Virus record (IMG/VR): IMGVR_UViG_3300027741_000242 | Coordinates: 1 to 26,226 of that record | Direction: 5' to 3' (one strand) | From: a virus | Length of the DNA stretch: 26,226 nucleotides | Part shown: positions 4,206-9,523 of the stretch, piece after piece | Numbering within the stretch: the first letter of the stretch is position 1 | How the letters are laid out: every line of letters starts with the position of its first letter | The notes under the pieces: model-generated | Databases searched by the model: none | Seen by the model: only the letters and a program-made list of their open reading frames with translations | What the model was told of the DNA's origin: nothing | Translations under genes and position numbers: made by a program

Positions 4206-4469
4206 ATGAGTCTAGAATGGGAATTGAGCTGTTACGGTGTTGCTGAGAAGCATCTAGAAGAGACCTTCAAGTCGTCGTACGTGCAGATGATCGGTATCGA
4301 CATGTACGTGGCAGGCATCATGAGTGACTGTCAGGAGATCCTGGAGCACTCGGACGACAAGGAGGCTGTCCGTCAGCTCCTGAATCAGGCGAAGTACTAT
4401 CTGAGCCGTCGTTATGATGATCAGCGCCAGGCTGCTGATGAAGACTTCCGGAAGACGAGGGCTGCATGA
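4206..4469 (+). CDS. Hypothetical early protein, 87 aa
   Basis: ATG 4206 directly follows GGAGAGAGAG (4194-4203). The protein (MSLEWELSCYGVAEKHLEET...) is helical and acidic in the middle (SDCQEILEHSDDKEAVRQLL) and basic near the end (YYLSRRYDDQRQ, FRKTR). There is no recognisable motif or membrane segment. It ends in an ATGA overlap with the next gene (4466-4469). It probably shares a transcript with the 29-residue peptide upstream. Confidence 0.7.
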   Translation: MSLEWELSCYGVAEKHLEETFKSSYVQMIGIDMYVAGIMSDCQEILEHSDDKEAVRQLLNQAKYYLSRRYDDQRQAADEDFRKTRAA

Positions 4470-4678
4470 TGGAGTACAGTGTCGAGTTATATGAGGACCC
4501 GGACCAGTGGTCCTTCTGGGAGGTGATCCAATGGGGCAATCCAGATCTCCGAGCCCCTGGAGAGCGACCCACGAAGACCGGCAAGATCATCCACCGTGTC
4601 CGTGGCAATGACTGGGTATCTGAAATGGCTGCTCGTGAGTGGCTACACAATTACAAAAAGGAGAATGGAATTGAATAA
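4466..4678 (+). CDS. Hypothetical early protein, 70 aa
   Basis: Starts ATGATGGAG overlapping the upstream stop; either Met could be used. The protein is Trp-rich (DQWSFWEVIQW, NDWVSEMAAREWLHNY), with a basic middle (KTGKIIHRVRGNDW) and a soluble character. Trp and basic residues suggest nucleic-acid or protein binding, but nothing specific is recognised. AAAAAGGAG near its end is the ribosome site of the next gene. Confidence 0.68.
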   Translation: MMEYSVELYEDPDQWSFWEVIQWGNPDLRAPGERPTKTGKIIHRVRGNDWVSEMAAREWLHNYKKENGIE

Positions 4679-4760
4679 TGGTGACAAGTACGTGGGCTAT
4701 GCTCTCTGGTTCGTGGCAGGCTTCTTGTTCGGCTACATCGTGTTAGGGCCATTCGTATGA
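4665..4760 (+). CDS. 31-residue single-TM peptide
   Basis: ATG 4665 lies just after AAAAAGGAG (4655-4663) inside the end of the 70-aa gene. The peptide MELNNGDKYVGYALWFVAGF continues LFGYIVLGPFV. It has a short polar N-terminus and then a single hydrophobic helix with small residues and Gly. It ends in an ATGA overlap with the next membrane gene. Probable inner-membrane peptide of unknown role. Confidence 0.55.
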   Translation: MELNNGDKYVGYALWFVAGFLFGYIVLGPFV

Positions 4761-4900
4761 TCTACTTACAGTACGTAGTGACACTAGTATGTGCACTGCT
4801 GGTGCCGGTGTTCGTAGTACGAGGTGACACATACCATGCCGTCATCTTCTCCATCATGGCCGGCGTCAACCTGGTCATGATACTGGACCGCCGCACATGA
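4757..4900 (+). CDS. 47-residue two-TM protein
   Basis: Starts and ends in ATGA overlaps (4757-4760 and 4897-4900). Two hydrophobic segments (YVVTLVCALLVPVFVV and VIFSIMAGVNLVMIL) flank a short polar loop (RGDTYH), and the tail is basic (DRRT). A hairpin membrane protein of this size followed by a lipoprotein could be a small lysis or membrane-remodelling unit, but no homology is recognised. Confidence 0.58.
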   Translation: MIYLQYVVTLVCALLVPVFVVRGDTYHAVIFSIMAGVNLVMILDRRT

Positions 4901-5001
4901 GGCACTATTGTACACTGTTGCTGGTTTTAGCTCTAGCCGGGTGTGCTGCATGTGTAGGCCCAGATAGCCAGCCGTGCAAGGTGGTGGTGCATCGCTTTTA
5001 G
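4897..5001 (+). CDS. 34-residue lipoprotein
   Basis: ATGA overlap with the two-TM gene. The N-terminus MRHYCTLLLVLALAGC is a textbook lipoprotein signal peptide with lipobox LAGC (Cys16). The mature part is only about 19 residues (CAACVGPDSQPCKVVVHRF) with two further Cys. Lys is absent before the hydrophobic core, but Arg2 supplies the charge. Very short outer-membrane lipoproteins next to membrane proteins are typical of Rz1-like o-spanins. Here the partner would be the 47-aa or 31-aa protein. Lipidation is well supported; the spanin role is a guess. Confidence 0.62.
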   Translation: MRHYCTLLLVLALAGCAACVGPDSQPCKVVVHRF

Positions 5002-5187
5002 GTGGCTGACGCAAAAACCAAAAAGAAAGAACTTGCAATTTTGCAAAAGCGTGGTACAAAAAAAGTTAGTAGTGGTGCAGCTTTAACTGTATCTGTTTTA
5101 GCGCGATCTCTCCCTCCCTGTTTTGCGCCCCGTATTGATCTCTCTTCTCTCTATATCCCCCAGTACAAAAATAGTGCGTCACTTTGA
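5002..5187 (+). CDS. Possible 61-residue protein with GTG start
   Basis: A GTG directly after the upstream TAG would give a protein that begins ADAKTKKKELAILQKRGTKK and then turns hydrophobic and Cys/Pro-containing (ALTVSVLARSLPPCF). A clean ribosome site is missing, and the second half is pyrimidine-rich DNA (CTCTCCCTCCC, CTCTCTTCTCTC), which may instead be untranslated. The basic N-terminus looks like real protein and the rest may not be. Confidence 0.35.
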   Translation: MADAKTKKKELAILQKRGTKKVSSGAALTVSVLARSLPPCFAPRIDLSSLYIPQYKNSASL

Positions 5188-5201
5188 GATTTTTTACTCA
5201 A

Positions 5202-5222
5202 GGAAAATTTTCCGCGCGGAAA
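5202..5222 (+). promoter_or_regulatory. Two overlapping palindromes, possible operator
   Basis: GGAAAATTTTCC (5202-5213) and TTTCCGCGCGGAAA (5209-5222) are both perfect palindromes and share five bases. They lie 28 bp upstream of the -35 of the next promoter. Overlapping palindromes suggest alternative dimer binding. No long T-run follows, so a terminator role is less likely. Confidence 0.45.
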
Positions 5223-5249
5223 TCGGGTCTAAAACAAACTCGCAAAACG

Positions 5250-5279
5250 TTGATAATATTTCTCATTCAAGTATACAAT
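5250..5279 (+). promoter_or_regulatory. Promoter for a probably leaderless mRNA
   Basis: TTGATA (5250-5255), 18-bp spacer, TACAAT (5274-5279). Start ATG 5287 lies 8 bp after the -10, where transcription would begin, and there is no purine leader. The transcript would therefore begin at or next to its start codon. This promoter does not belong to the GAGAGAGGAG family. Confidence 0.6.
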
Positions 5280-5286
5280 ACACCGT

Positions 5287-5430
5287 ATGACAATTAAGCG
5301 TATCACAAAGACCTGTAAGATCTCTACTACAAAGAGATCAGGCACAAGGACTTACACTAAGAGTCAATCCGGATCTTGGAGTATCACTGGATGGTCTGGA
5401 AAGGCTCCTAGGAAGAGGAAAGTTAAGTAG
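5287..5430 (+). CDS. Very basic 47-residue protein, probably nucleic-acid binding
   Basis: The frame from ATG 5287 to TAG 5428-5430 encodes MTIKRITKTCKISTTKRSGT, then RTYTKSQSGSWSITGWSG and a basic tail (KAPRKRKVK). It has about 15 Lys/Arg and no acidic residue at all, which is striking for a real or a random frame. The Ser/Thr/Gly-rich middle with two Trp suggests a small beta fold on DNA or RNA. No Shine-Dalgarno sequence is seen, consistent with a leaderless mRNA from the promoter above. Function unknown. Confidence 0.58.
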   Translation: MTIKRITKTCKISTTKRSGTRTYTKSQSGSWSITGWSGKAPRKRKVK

Positions 5431-5480
5431 GAGAAATTTTTTGGTTTTTACGGCCGTGGATAAGAGATGAAAGGAATAGA

Positions 5481-6101
5481 ATGAATTACGAATTTGTAGA
5501 ATTGCCGACGGATAGCCTTGAGTATGAGATTTTGTATGAGGCGGCTAAGGCTATCAAGGACGTCCCCGGGCTGACGTGTGAGCTTGGTGTCCGGCGTGGC
5601 GGTGGGTCGCGTCTTATTATTGAAGGACTGATGGATAATTCTGATCATGGACGCACGCATATCTGTGTTGATCCATATGGTAATATTGATTATCCTGAGG
5701 GAGATGATGGTCGAGTCATTAAGTGTGACTACACTAACCAGATGCGGAATGACTGCCTCAAGAACATCTATGCCTACATTCGTCACAAGCCTATCGGCGT
5801 CCTCTTTTATGTGATGGAAGATACTGAGTTCTTCAAGCGGTTTGCTGATGGTGTTCCCGTCTATAATGAACACAAGCAAATCGTCAACACCTATGCGCTA
5901 GTGCACTTCGATGGACCCCACACCCGGGATATTCTCTATCCTGAAATCGACTTCTTCCAGGAGCGGTCGGTCCCCGGCTCGCTGTGGGTGTTCGATGATG
6001 TCGAGTTGTATGACCATGACAGTGTCGAGAAGTACGTCCTTGAACGAGGATGGGAGCTGGTCAAGAAAGGCCAACGTAAAGCCAGCTACGTCAAGAAGTG
6101 A
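5481..6101 (+). CDS. Class I SAM-dependent methyltransferase-like protein, 206 aa
   Basis: ATG 5481 begins MNYEFVELPTDSLEYEILYE. A Rossmann motif I-like segment, CELGVRRGGGSRLIIEGL (residues about 33-50), is followed by an acidic end of strand 2 (ICVDPYGNIDYPEGDDG). A later block, LVHFDGPHTRDILYPEIDFF, and VFDDVELYDHDSVEKY resemble the TylF/Methyltransf_24 type of class I methyltransferase found in phages and sugar gene clusters. The substrate is not evident; small-molecule, sugar or protein methylation are all possible. It is isolated between an early region and a strong terminator, so it is probably the last gene of the early block. Confidence 0.72.
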   Translation: MNYEFVELPTDSLEYEILYEAAKAIKDVPGLTCELGVRRGGGSRLIIEGLMDNSDHGRTHICVDPYGNIDYPEGDDGRVIKCDYTNQMRNDCLKNIYAYIRHKPIGVLFYVMEDTEFFKRFADGVPVYNEHKQIVNTYALVHFDGPHTRDILYPEIDFFQERSVPGSLWVFDDVELYDHDSVEKYVLERGWELVKKGQRKASYVKK

Positions 6102-6120
6102 AATCCTAGCTAGAGAAGAT

Positions 6121-6144
6121 AACGCCGCGTTTGATCGCGGCGTT
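6121..6144 (+). terminator. Intrinsic terminator after the methyltransferase-like gene
   Basis: AACGCCGCG (6121-6129) pairs perfectly with CGCGGCGTT (6136-6144), a 9-bp GC-rich stem with loop TTTGAT; TTCT follows. It separates the early block from the late structural block. Confidence 0.85.
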
Positions 6145-6153
6145 TCTATGTCT

Positions 6154-6161
6154 GATAAATA
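6154..6161 (+). promoter_or_regulatory. Possible T4-type late promoter (GATAAATA)
   Basis: GATAAATA matches the T4 late -10 TATAAATA in seven of eight bases and fits the looser NATAAATA seen in T4-like cyanophages. It lies just after the terminator and 38 bp before a perfect late box, so it may be secondary. Confidence 0.45.
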
Positions 6162-6198
6162 TAGTAGCAACAGCAAACTGGCTTGAGCAGCTATAAAT

Positions 6199-6206
6199 TA
6201 TAAATA
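6199..6206 (+). promoter_or_regulatory. T4-type late promoter (TATAAATA)
   Basis: An exact TATAAATA, followed by CCTTTACGG, lies 44 bp before ATG 6250 of the first late structural gene. In T4 this octamer is read by host polymerase carrying gp55 and gp33, with gp45 as sliding clamp. No -35 box is needed, and none is seen. Confidence 0.8.
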
Positions 6207-6249
6207 CCTTTACGGATAAGTCTACGGAAAACTCCGATAAAGGAAAAAC

Positions 6250-7563
6250 ATGCCATTAGATGATTTAACTATGTCTAGCCCAGAACCGGGCAAGAAGCAG
6301 CGTTCTGCTTCTAAAAATTCTAAGAAAAAATTCAAAGATGAGATCGTTATCAACCCAGTCCTGGGTGATAAAGAAGATAAATTGATGGGAGAGAGTAATG
6401 TTCTTAATTCTCTCTTCAAAAAATCAATAAATCACAACATTCCCCTGTCAGCCATCACTGAAGTCTATCAGAGAGGACTTGTCGAGTATTGTCTTCTTAA
6501 GCCAGAAAACAAAACAGCACAGCAATATGCGTTTGACCGTGTTAATTCCTTCATTAACAACGGCGCTGCTGCAAGAATCGACAGCGATATTGCTGAAAAT
6601 CTCAGAGATTGGTTCAAAGATAAGTGGGTCAGAATGGACACACAAGGTAATATTAAAGGACCATGCGCAAGAGAAGAGGGTGAAGGTAAACCAAAGTGTC
6701 TTCCTTCAGATAAAGCTCACTCGATGGATAAAAAAGACAGGGCAAGTGCTGCAATTCGTAAAAGAAGAGAAGACCCTAACCCAGAAAGAACGGGTTCGGC
6801 TATTAACGTACGAACTGAAGAGAAAGACGCCTGCTACAATAAGGTCAAATCAAGATATAACATATGGCCAAGTGCATATGCATCAGGCGCATTATCAAAA
6901 TGCAGAAAAGTAGGTGCTAAAAACTGGGGCAACAAGACAGAAGAATATCAAAGCAATGAAAATTTTATTAATACTAGCATGGGCACGGTAACTAACATGG
7001 ATATTAACCAAAAATTCAAAGAATTGTTCGAAGGTTCAGGTCCAAAAGAAAAGCAAAAGACACCTTACCGCGATATCAACAGTCCAGAGTATAAAAAAGC
7101 TGTAGAGAAGCATAAGAATGCTATGGACTCTGAGCAAAAAGCTAGCAAGGGTAAAGAACTCTTGAAGAGATTGATGAAAAAAGAAGAATTTGAACAGGTT
7201 GATGAAATTTCCTCTGCTACTAAGATGAGATACGTTGCCAAAGCTGCTGCATCTACTCATGAGCCAAAAGAAGGTGAATCTCAATCAGAATATCTTGGCA
7301 GAATGAGCAAGAGAATGTCAGGAATTAAAACAGCTCTTAAAAAAACTAATCCATCAGAGCGTTTTCAAAAAGAATCGGTTCAGATTCCTGATAAAACAGT
7401 AAGACATCTTAGAAAAATCACTAAGCAGCTTGATAAGTCTGTAAGGACCCATCATAAACAGAGTCAAGCACTAAAAAAATTAGTTGATGCTGATATGCCA
7501 GATGTAAAAGAAAATAAGAACTGCGGCTGTGGTCAGACACCTTGTAAGACATATGGCAAGTAA
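6250..7563 (+). CDS. Late virion-associated protein, 437 aa, modular
   Basis: Starts at ATG 6250 after AAAGGAAAA and a perfect late promoter. Residues about 50-118 (PLSAITEVYQRGL ... AFDRVNSFINNG) match a domain I recall in many T4-like structural proteins (DUF5824-type). Residues about 137-230 hold a Cys-containing basic module with KCLPSDKAHSM and SRYNIWPSAYASGALSKC, seen in phages and also in large eukaryotic viruses. Residue 312 begins EEFEQVDEISS, a prohead-protease-like site repeated in the 9524 protein. The C-terminus is Cys-rich (NCGCGQTPC). It is probably packaged in or attached to the virion. The domains are recognised from memory; their activity is unknown. Confidence 0.75.
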   Translation: MPLDDLTMSSPEPGKKQRSASKNSKKKFKDEIVINPVLGDKEDKLMGESNVLNSLFKKSINHNIPLSAITEVYQRGLVEYCLLKPENKTAQQYAFDRVNSFINNGAAARIDSDIAENLRDWFKDKWVRMDTQGNIKGPCAREEGEGKPKCLPSDKAHSMDKKDRASAAIRKRREDPNPERTGSAINVRTEEKDACYNKVKSRYNIWPSAYASGALSKCRKVGAKNWGNKTEEYQSNENFINTSMGTVTNMDINQKFKELFEGSGPKEKQKTPYRDINSPEYKKAVEKHKNAMDSEQKASKGKELLKRLMKKEEFEQVDEISSATKMRYVAKAAASTHEPKEGESQSEYLGRMSKRMSGIKTALKKTNPSERFQKESVQIPDKTVRHLRKITKQLDKSVRTHHKQSQALKKLVDADMPDVKENKNCGCGQTPCKTYGK

Positions 7564-7564
7564 A

Positions 7565-7753
7565 ATGATATCTTTTAAGCTATTTGTCGAGAATTTTATG
7601 GATGGAAGAAATCCGCAAGATAAAGGCGATATGTCTAGACACGGCTTAAAAGGTAAAAGTATTTCACAGCTTAAGAAAATTAGATCTTCAAAAACTGCTT
7701 CAGCTAGAACCAAACAGCTTGCTCATTGGTTCATTAACATGCATAAGAGATAA
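7565..7753 (+). CDS. Small putative capsid-internal protein, 62 aa
   Basis: ATG 7565 lies 1 nt after the upstream stop and is preferred over 7529 because the product then begins MISFKLFVENF, which resembles the N-terminal capsid-targeting peptide of T4 internal proteins (MKTYQEFIAEA type). The rest (SRHGLKGKSISQLKKIRSSK, then ARTKQLAHWFINMHKR) is very basic, as expected for a protein packaged with DNA. The cleavage-site match (FVE) is weaker than in the next gene. A packaged role is inferred. Confidence 0.65.
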   Translation: MISFKLFVENFMDGRNPQDKGDMSRHGLKGKSISQLKKIRSSKTASARTKQLAHWFINMHKR

Positions 7754-7754
7754 A

Positions 7755-8033
7755 ATGCTATCATTTAAAGAATATATTAATTTAGAAGAAGCTGAATATA
7801 AGGGTAGAAAGGTTACCTTAGGTAAGCCTTTCTTAACTCCTGACGGCCCTAAAAAGCGTTCAGTCTATGTTCGCAATGAAAACGGTAACATTGTTAAGGT
7901 AAACTTCGGTGATCCTAACATGAGAATCAAGAAGAACATTCCTGCAAGACGCAGAAGCTTTAGAGCTAGACACCATTGTGCAACTCCTGGTCCAAAGACT
8001 AAGGCAAACTATTGGAGCTGTAGAGCATGGTAA
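7755..8033 (+). CDS. Small basic putative capsid-internal protein, 92 aa
   Basis: ATG 7755 lies 1 nt after the previous TAA; the in-frame ATG at 7719 is rejected because the product from 7755 begins MLSFKEYINLEEAEYKG, a close match to the T4 capsid-targeting sequence with a gp21-type site LEE before Ala. The body has VTLGKPFLTPDGPKKRSVYV and NENGNIVKVNFGDPNMRIKK, then an Arg-rich end (ARRRSFRARHHC) with two Cys and KANYWSC. After cleavage it would be strongly basic. It overlaps the next gene by 7 nt. Confidence 0.7.
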   Translation: MLSFKEYINLEEAEYKGRKVTLGKPFLTPDGPKKRSVYVRNENGNIVKVNFGDPNMRIKKNIPARRRSFRARHHCATPGPKTKANYWSCRAW

Positions 8034-8455
8034 AGACTTTTAATTCGTTTCTCTTCGAAGAAGCTACAGGTTGCCCGCTACCAACTCACGATCTAGGTCT
8101 GAATCTTAAAAATAGACAGACTGCTATTGATAAGTATGGGTATGGTCCTATGAATCCCATGGAGCCTTCGAAAGAGTTCTGGGAAGCTAAGGCCAAGATG
8201 TGGCGTGTTACTCCTGAATATGCTAAGACAGCAAGATGTGGAAATTGCGCTGCATTTAATATTACAGATAAAATGAGAGATTGTATTGTATCTGGTCGCA
8301 GCGACTCTGGAGATACAAAAGAAGTAGATAATTTCGATGCAACAGTAGAGAAAGCAGATTTAGGCTATTGTAATATTTTACACTTTAAGTGTGCTGGTAC
8401 AAGAACCTGTGATGCATGGTTAACTAACGGACCTTTAGATAACAAGGATGTATGA
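8027..8455 (+). CDS. Cys-rich virion-type protein, 142 aa, possible metal or Fe-S binding
   Basis: The N-terminus MVKTFNSFLFEEATG has the shape of a T4-type capsid-targeting peptide with cleavage near LFE/E. Cys occur at 16, 71, 74, 86, 115, 122 and 128. The block ARCGNCAAF, then DC, GYCNILHFKC and GTRTCDAW could bind one or two metal centres; the CxxC plus later GxC and TC layout recalls high-potential iron-sulfur proteins, but I cannot confirm it. Residues 30-65 (NRQTAIDKYGYGPMNP) are a conserved-looking phage segment. It overlaps Dps downstream by 4 nt, which may link iron chemistry and Dps. Confidence 0.65.
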   Translation: MVKTFNSFLFEEATGCPLPTHDLGLNLKNRQTAIDKYGYGPMNPMEPSKEFWEAKAKMWRVTPEYAKTARCGNCAAFNITDKMRDCIVSGRSDSGDTKEVDNFDATVEKADLGYCNILHFKCAGTRTCDAWLTNGPLDNKDV

Positions 8456-8901
8456 TGGAAGAACTTATTAATTTAATGAACAAGTTGTTAGCAGATACAT
8501 TTACATTGTATCTGAAGGCACACTATTATCACTGGAATGTTGAAGGCAGTAACTTCCCTCAGTATCACGAGTTTCTTGGAGATCTTTATCAAGAAATTTT
8601 TGAATCAGTAGATACTATGGCTGAGCATATCAGAGCTTTAAACTCGTATGCACCAGGCACGCTTGCAAGATTTAAAGAACTTACTTCAATTACAGAAACT
8701 ATCACAGTACCTCATGCTCGTGAGATGATGCAAGATTTATATACACAAAACAGCAATTATATTGCTACATTAATGGTAGTTTATAATGCTGCTGACAGAT
8801 ACAATGAATTAGGTCTTTCCAATTTCATCCAAGACAGAATGATTGCTCACAAGAAGCACCAATGGATGCTCCGTTCAATTCTCAAGGTAGAAAATGAATA
8901 A
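8452..8901 (+). CDS. dps: Dps-family ferritin-like protein, 149 aa
   Basis: The Dps signature is clear: LADTFTLYLKAHYYHWNVEG, then FPQYHEFLGDLYQEIFESVD and TMAEHIRALN. Ferroxidase residues H27, H39, D54 and E58 have the same 12-15-4 spacing as H31, H43, D58 and E62 of Listeria Dps, so the inter-subunit iron site looks intact. Length is slightly short of typical Dps (about 155-165 aa) because the N-terminal DNA-binding tail is missing, so DNA binding would not use that tail. Dps proteins form 12-mers that oxidise and store iron and consume peroxide. It sits in the late block between putative packaged proteins, and starts in an ATGATG overlap. Confidence 0.88.
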   Translation: MMEELINLMNKLLADTFTLYLKAHYYHWNVEGSNFPQYHEFLGDLYQEIFESVDTMAEHIRALNSYAPGTLARFKELTSITETITVPHAREMMQDLYTQNSNYIATLMVVYNAADRYNELGLSNFIQDRMIAHKKHQWMLRSILKVENE

Positions 8902-9514
8902 GTTCAGATCCCTAGAAACTATTATTAGAAGTGTTGTTGCTGGAAAGGAAACCAGCAGAGGGTATACATGTCTAGAAAATGCTATTAGACGAGTTGTATC
9001 TGAGCAACGCTCTAAAATAGAAAACGATCAAGGCGATCAGATTGCTGCCGGGTCATATAAGACTAAGAATTTTGAAATGGGTGGAATGCCTGCACAGGGC
9101 CTATACACAAGCCTTCCAAAGACTGTTAATCCTGATGATGCTGAGAAATGTGCAATTCTTCAGGATCAGTTATTTGCACTTCAAAAGCAAGTAGTTGCAA
9201 AAGAAAGAGCTACTCCAGAAGACGTAGCGGATGCAGATCAACTTGTTAAAAGAATAATGCTTTTTGCTAAGAAGATGAATCTAGAAAAAGAGCACTCATA
9301 CGTTAATAAGTCGTTTAATGATATTAAACAGTATGAGACGACAGCCGGTGATATTATCGCAGGTAAGACTCAAAATAGCGAAATTGAAAGAAGATTCACA
9401 TCACCACCACGCACAAAGACAAAAGAACGCGATACAGACCTCGATAATACAAAGTTTTTACTTTCCCGTAATTTAAAAGCGCAACGTAAATTAAAAATTA
9501 TAGACAACGACTAG
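8894..9514 (+). CDS. Late structural-type protein, 206 aa
   Basis: Overlaps Dps by 8 nt. The N-terminus MNKFRSLETIIRSVVAGKE, with a second copy-like segment YTCLENAIRRVVSEQ, resembles the F-R-x-L-E-x-x-I-R-x-V start shared by small virion proteins of marine T4-like phages. The middle is helical (CAILQDQLFALQKQVVAKER) and the tail is basic and polar. No enzyme motif is seen. It is probably a minor virion or core protein; its position between Dps and the modular protein supports this. Confidence 0.65.
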   Translation: MNKFRSLETIIRSVVAGKETSRGYTCLENAIRRVVSEQRSKIENDQGDQIAAGSYKTKNFEMGGMPAQGLYTSLPKTVNPDDAEKCAILQDQLFALQKQVVAKERATPEDVADADQLVKRIMLFAKKMNLEKEHSYVNKSFNDIKQYETTAGDIIAGKTQNSEIERRFTSPPRTKTKERDTDLDNTKFLLSRNLKAQRKLKIIDND

Positions 9515-9523
9515 GAGAAAAAA

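Noticed and set aside
5400-5430. Nuclear localisation signal (PRKRKVK) in the basic protein
   Set aside because: It resembles the SV40 signal by chance of composition; the context is bacterial phage DNA, and a basic nucleic-acid binding tail explains it.
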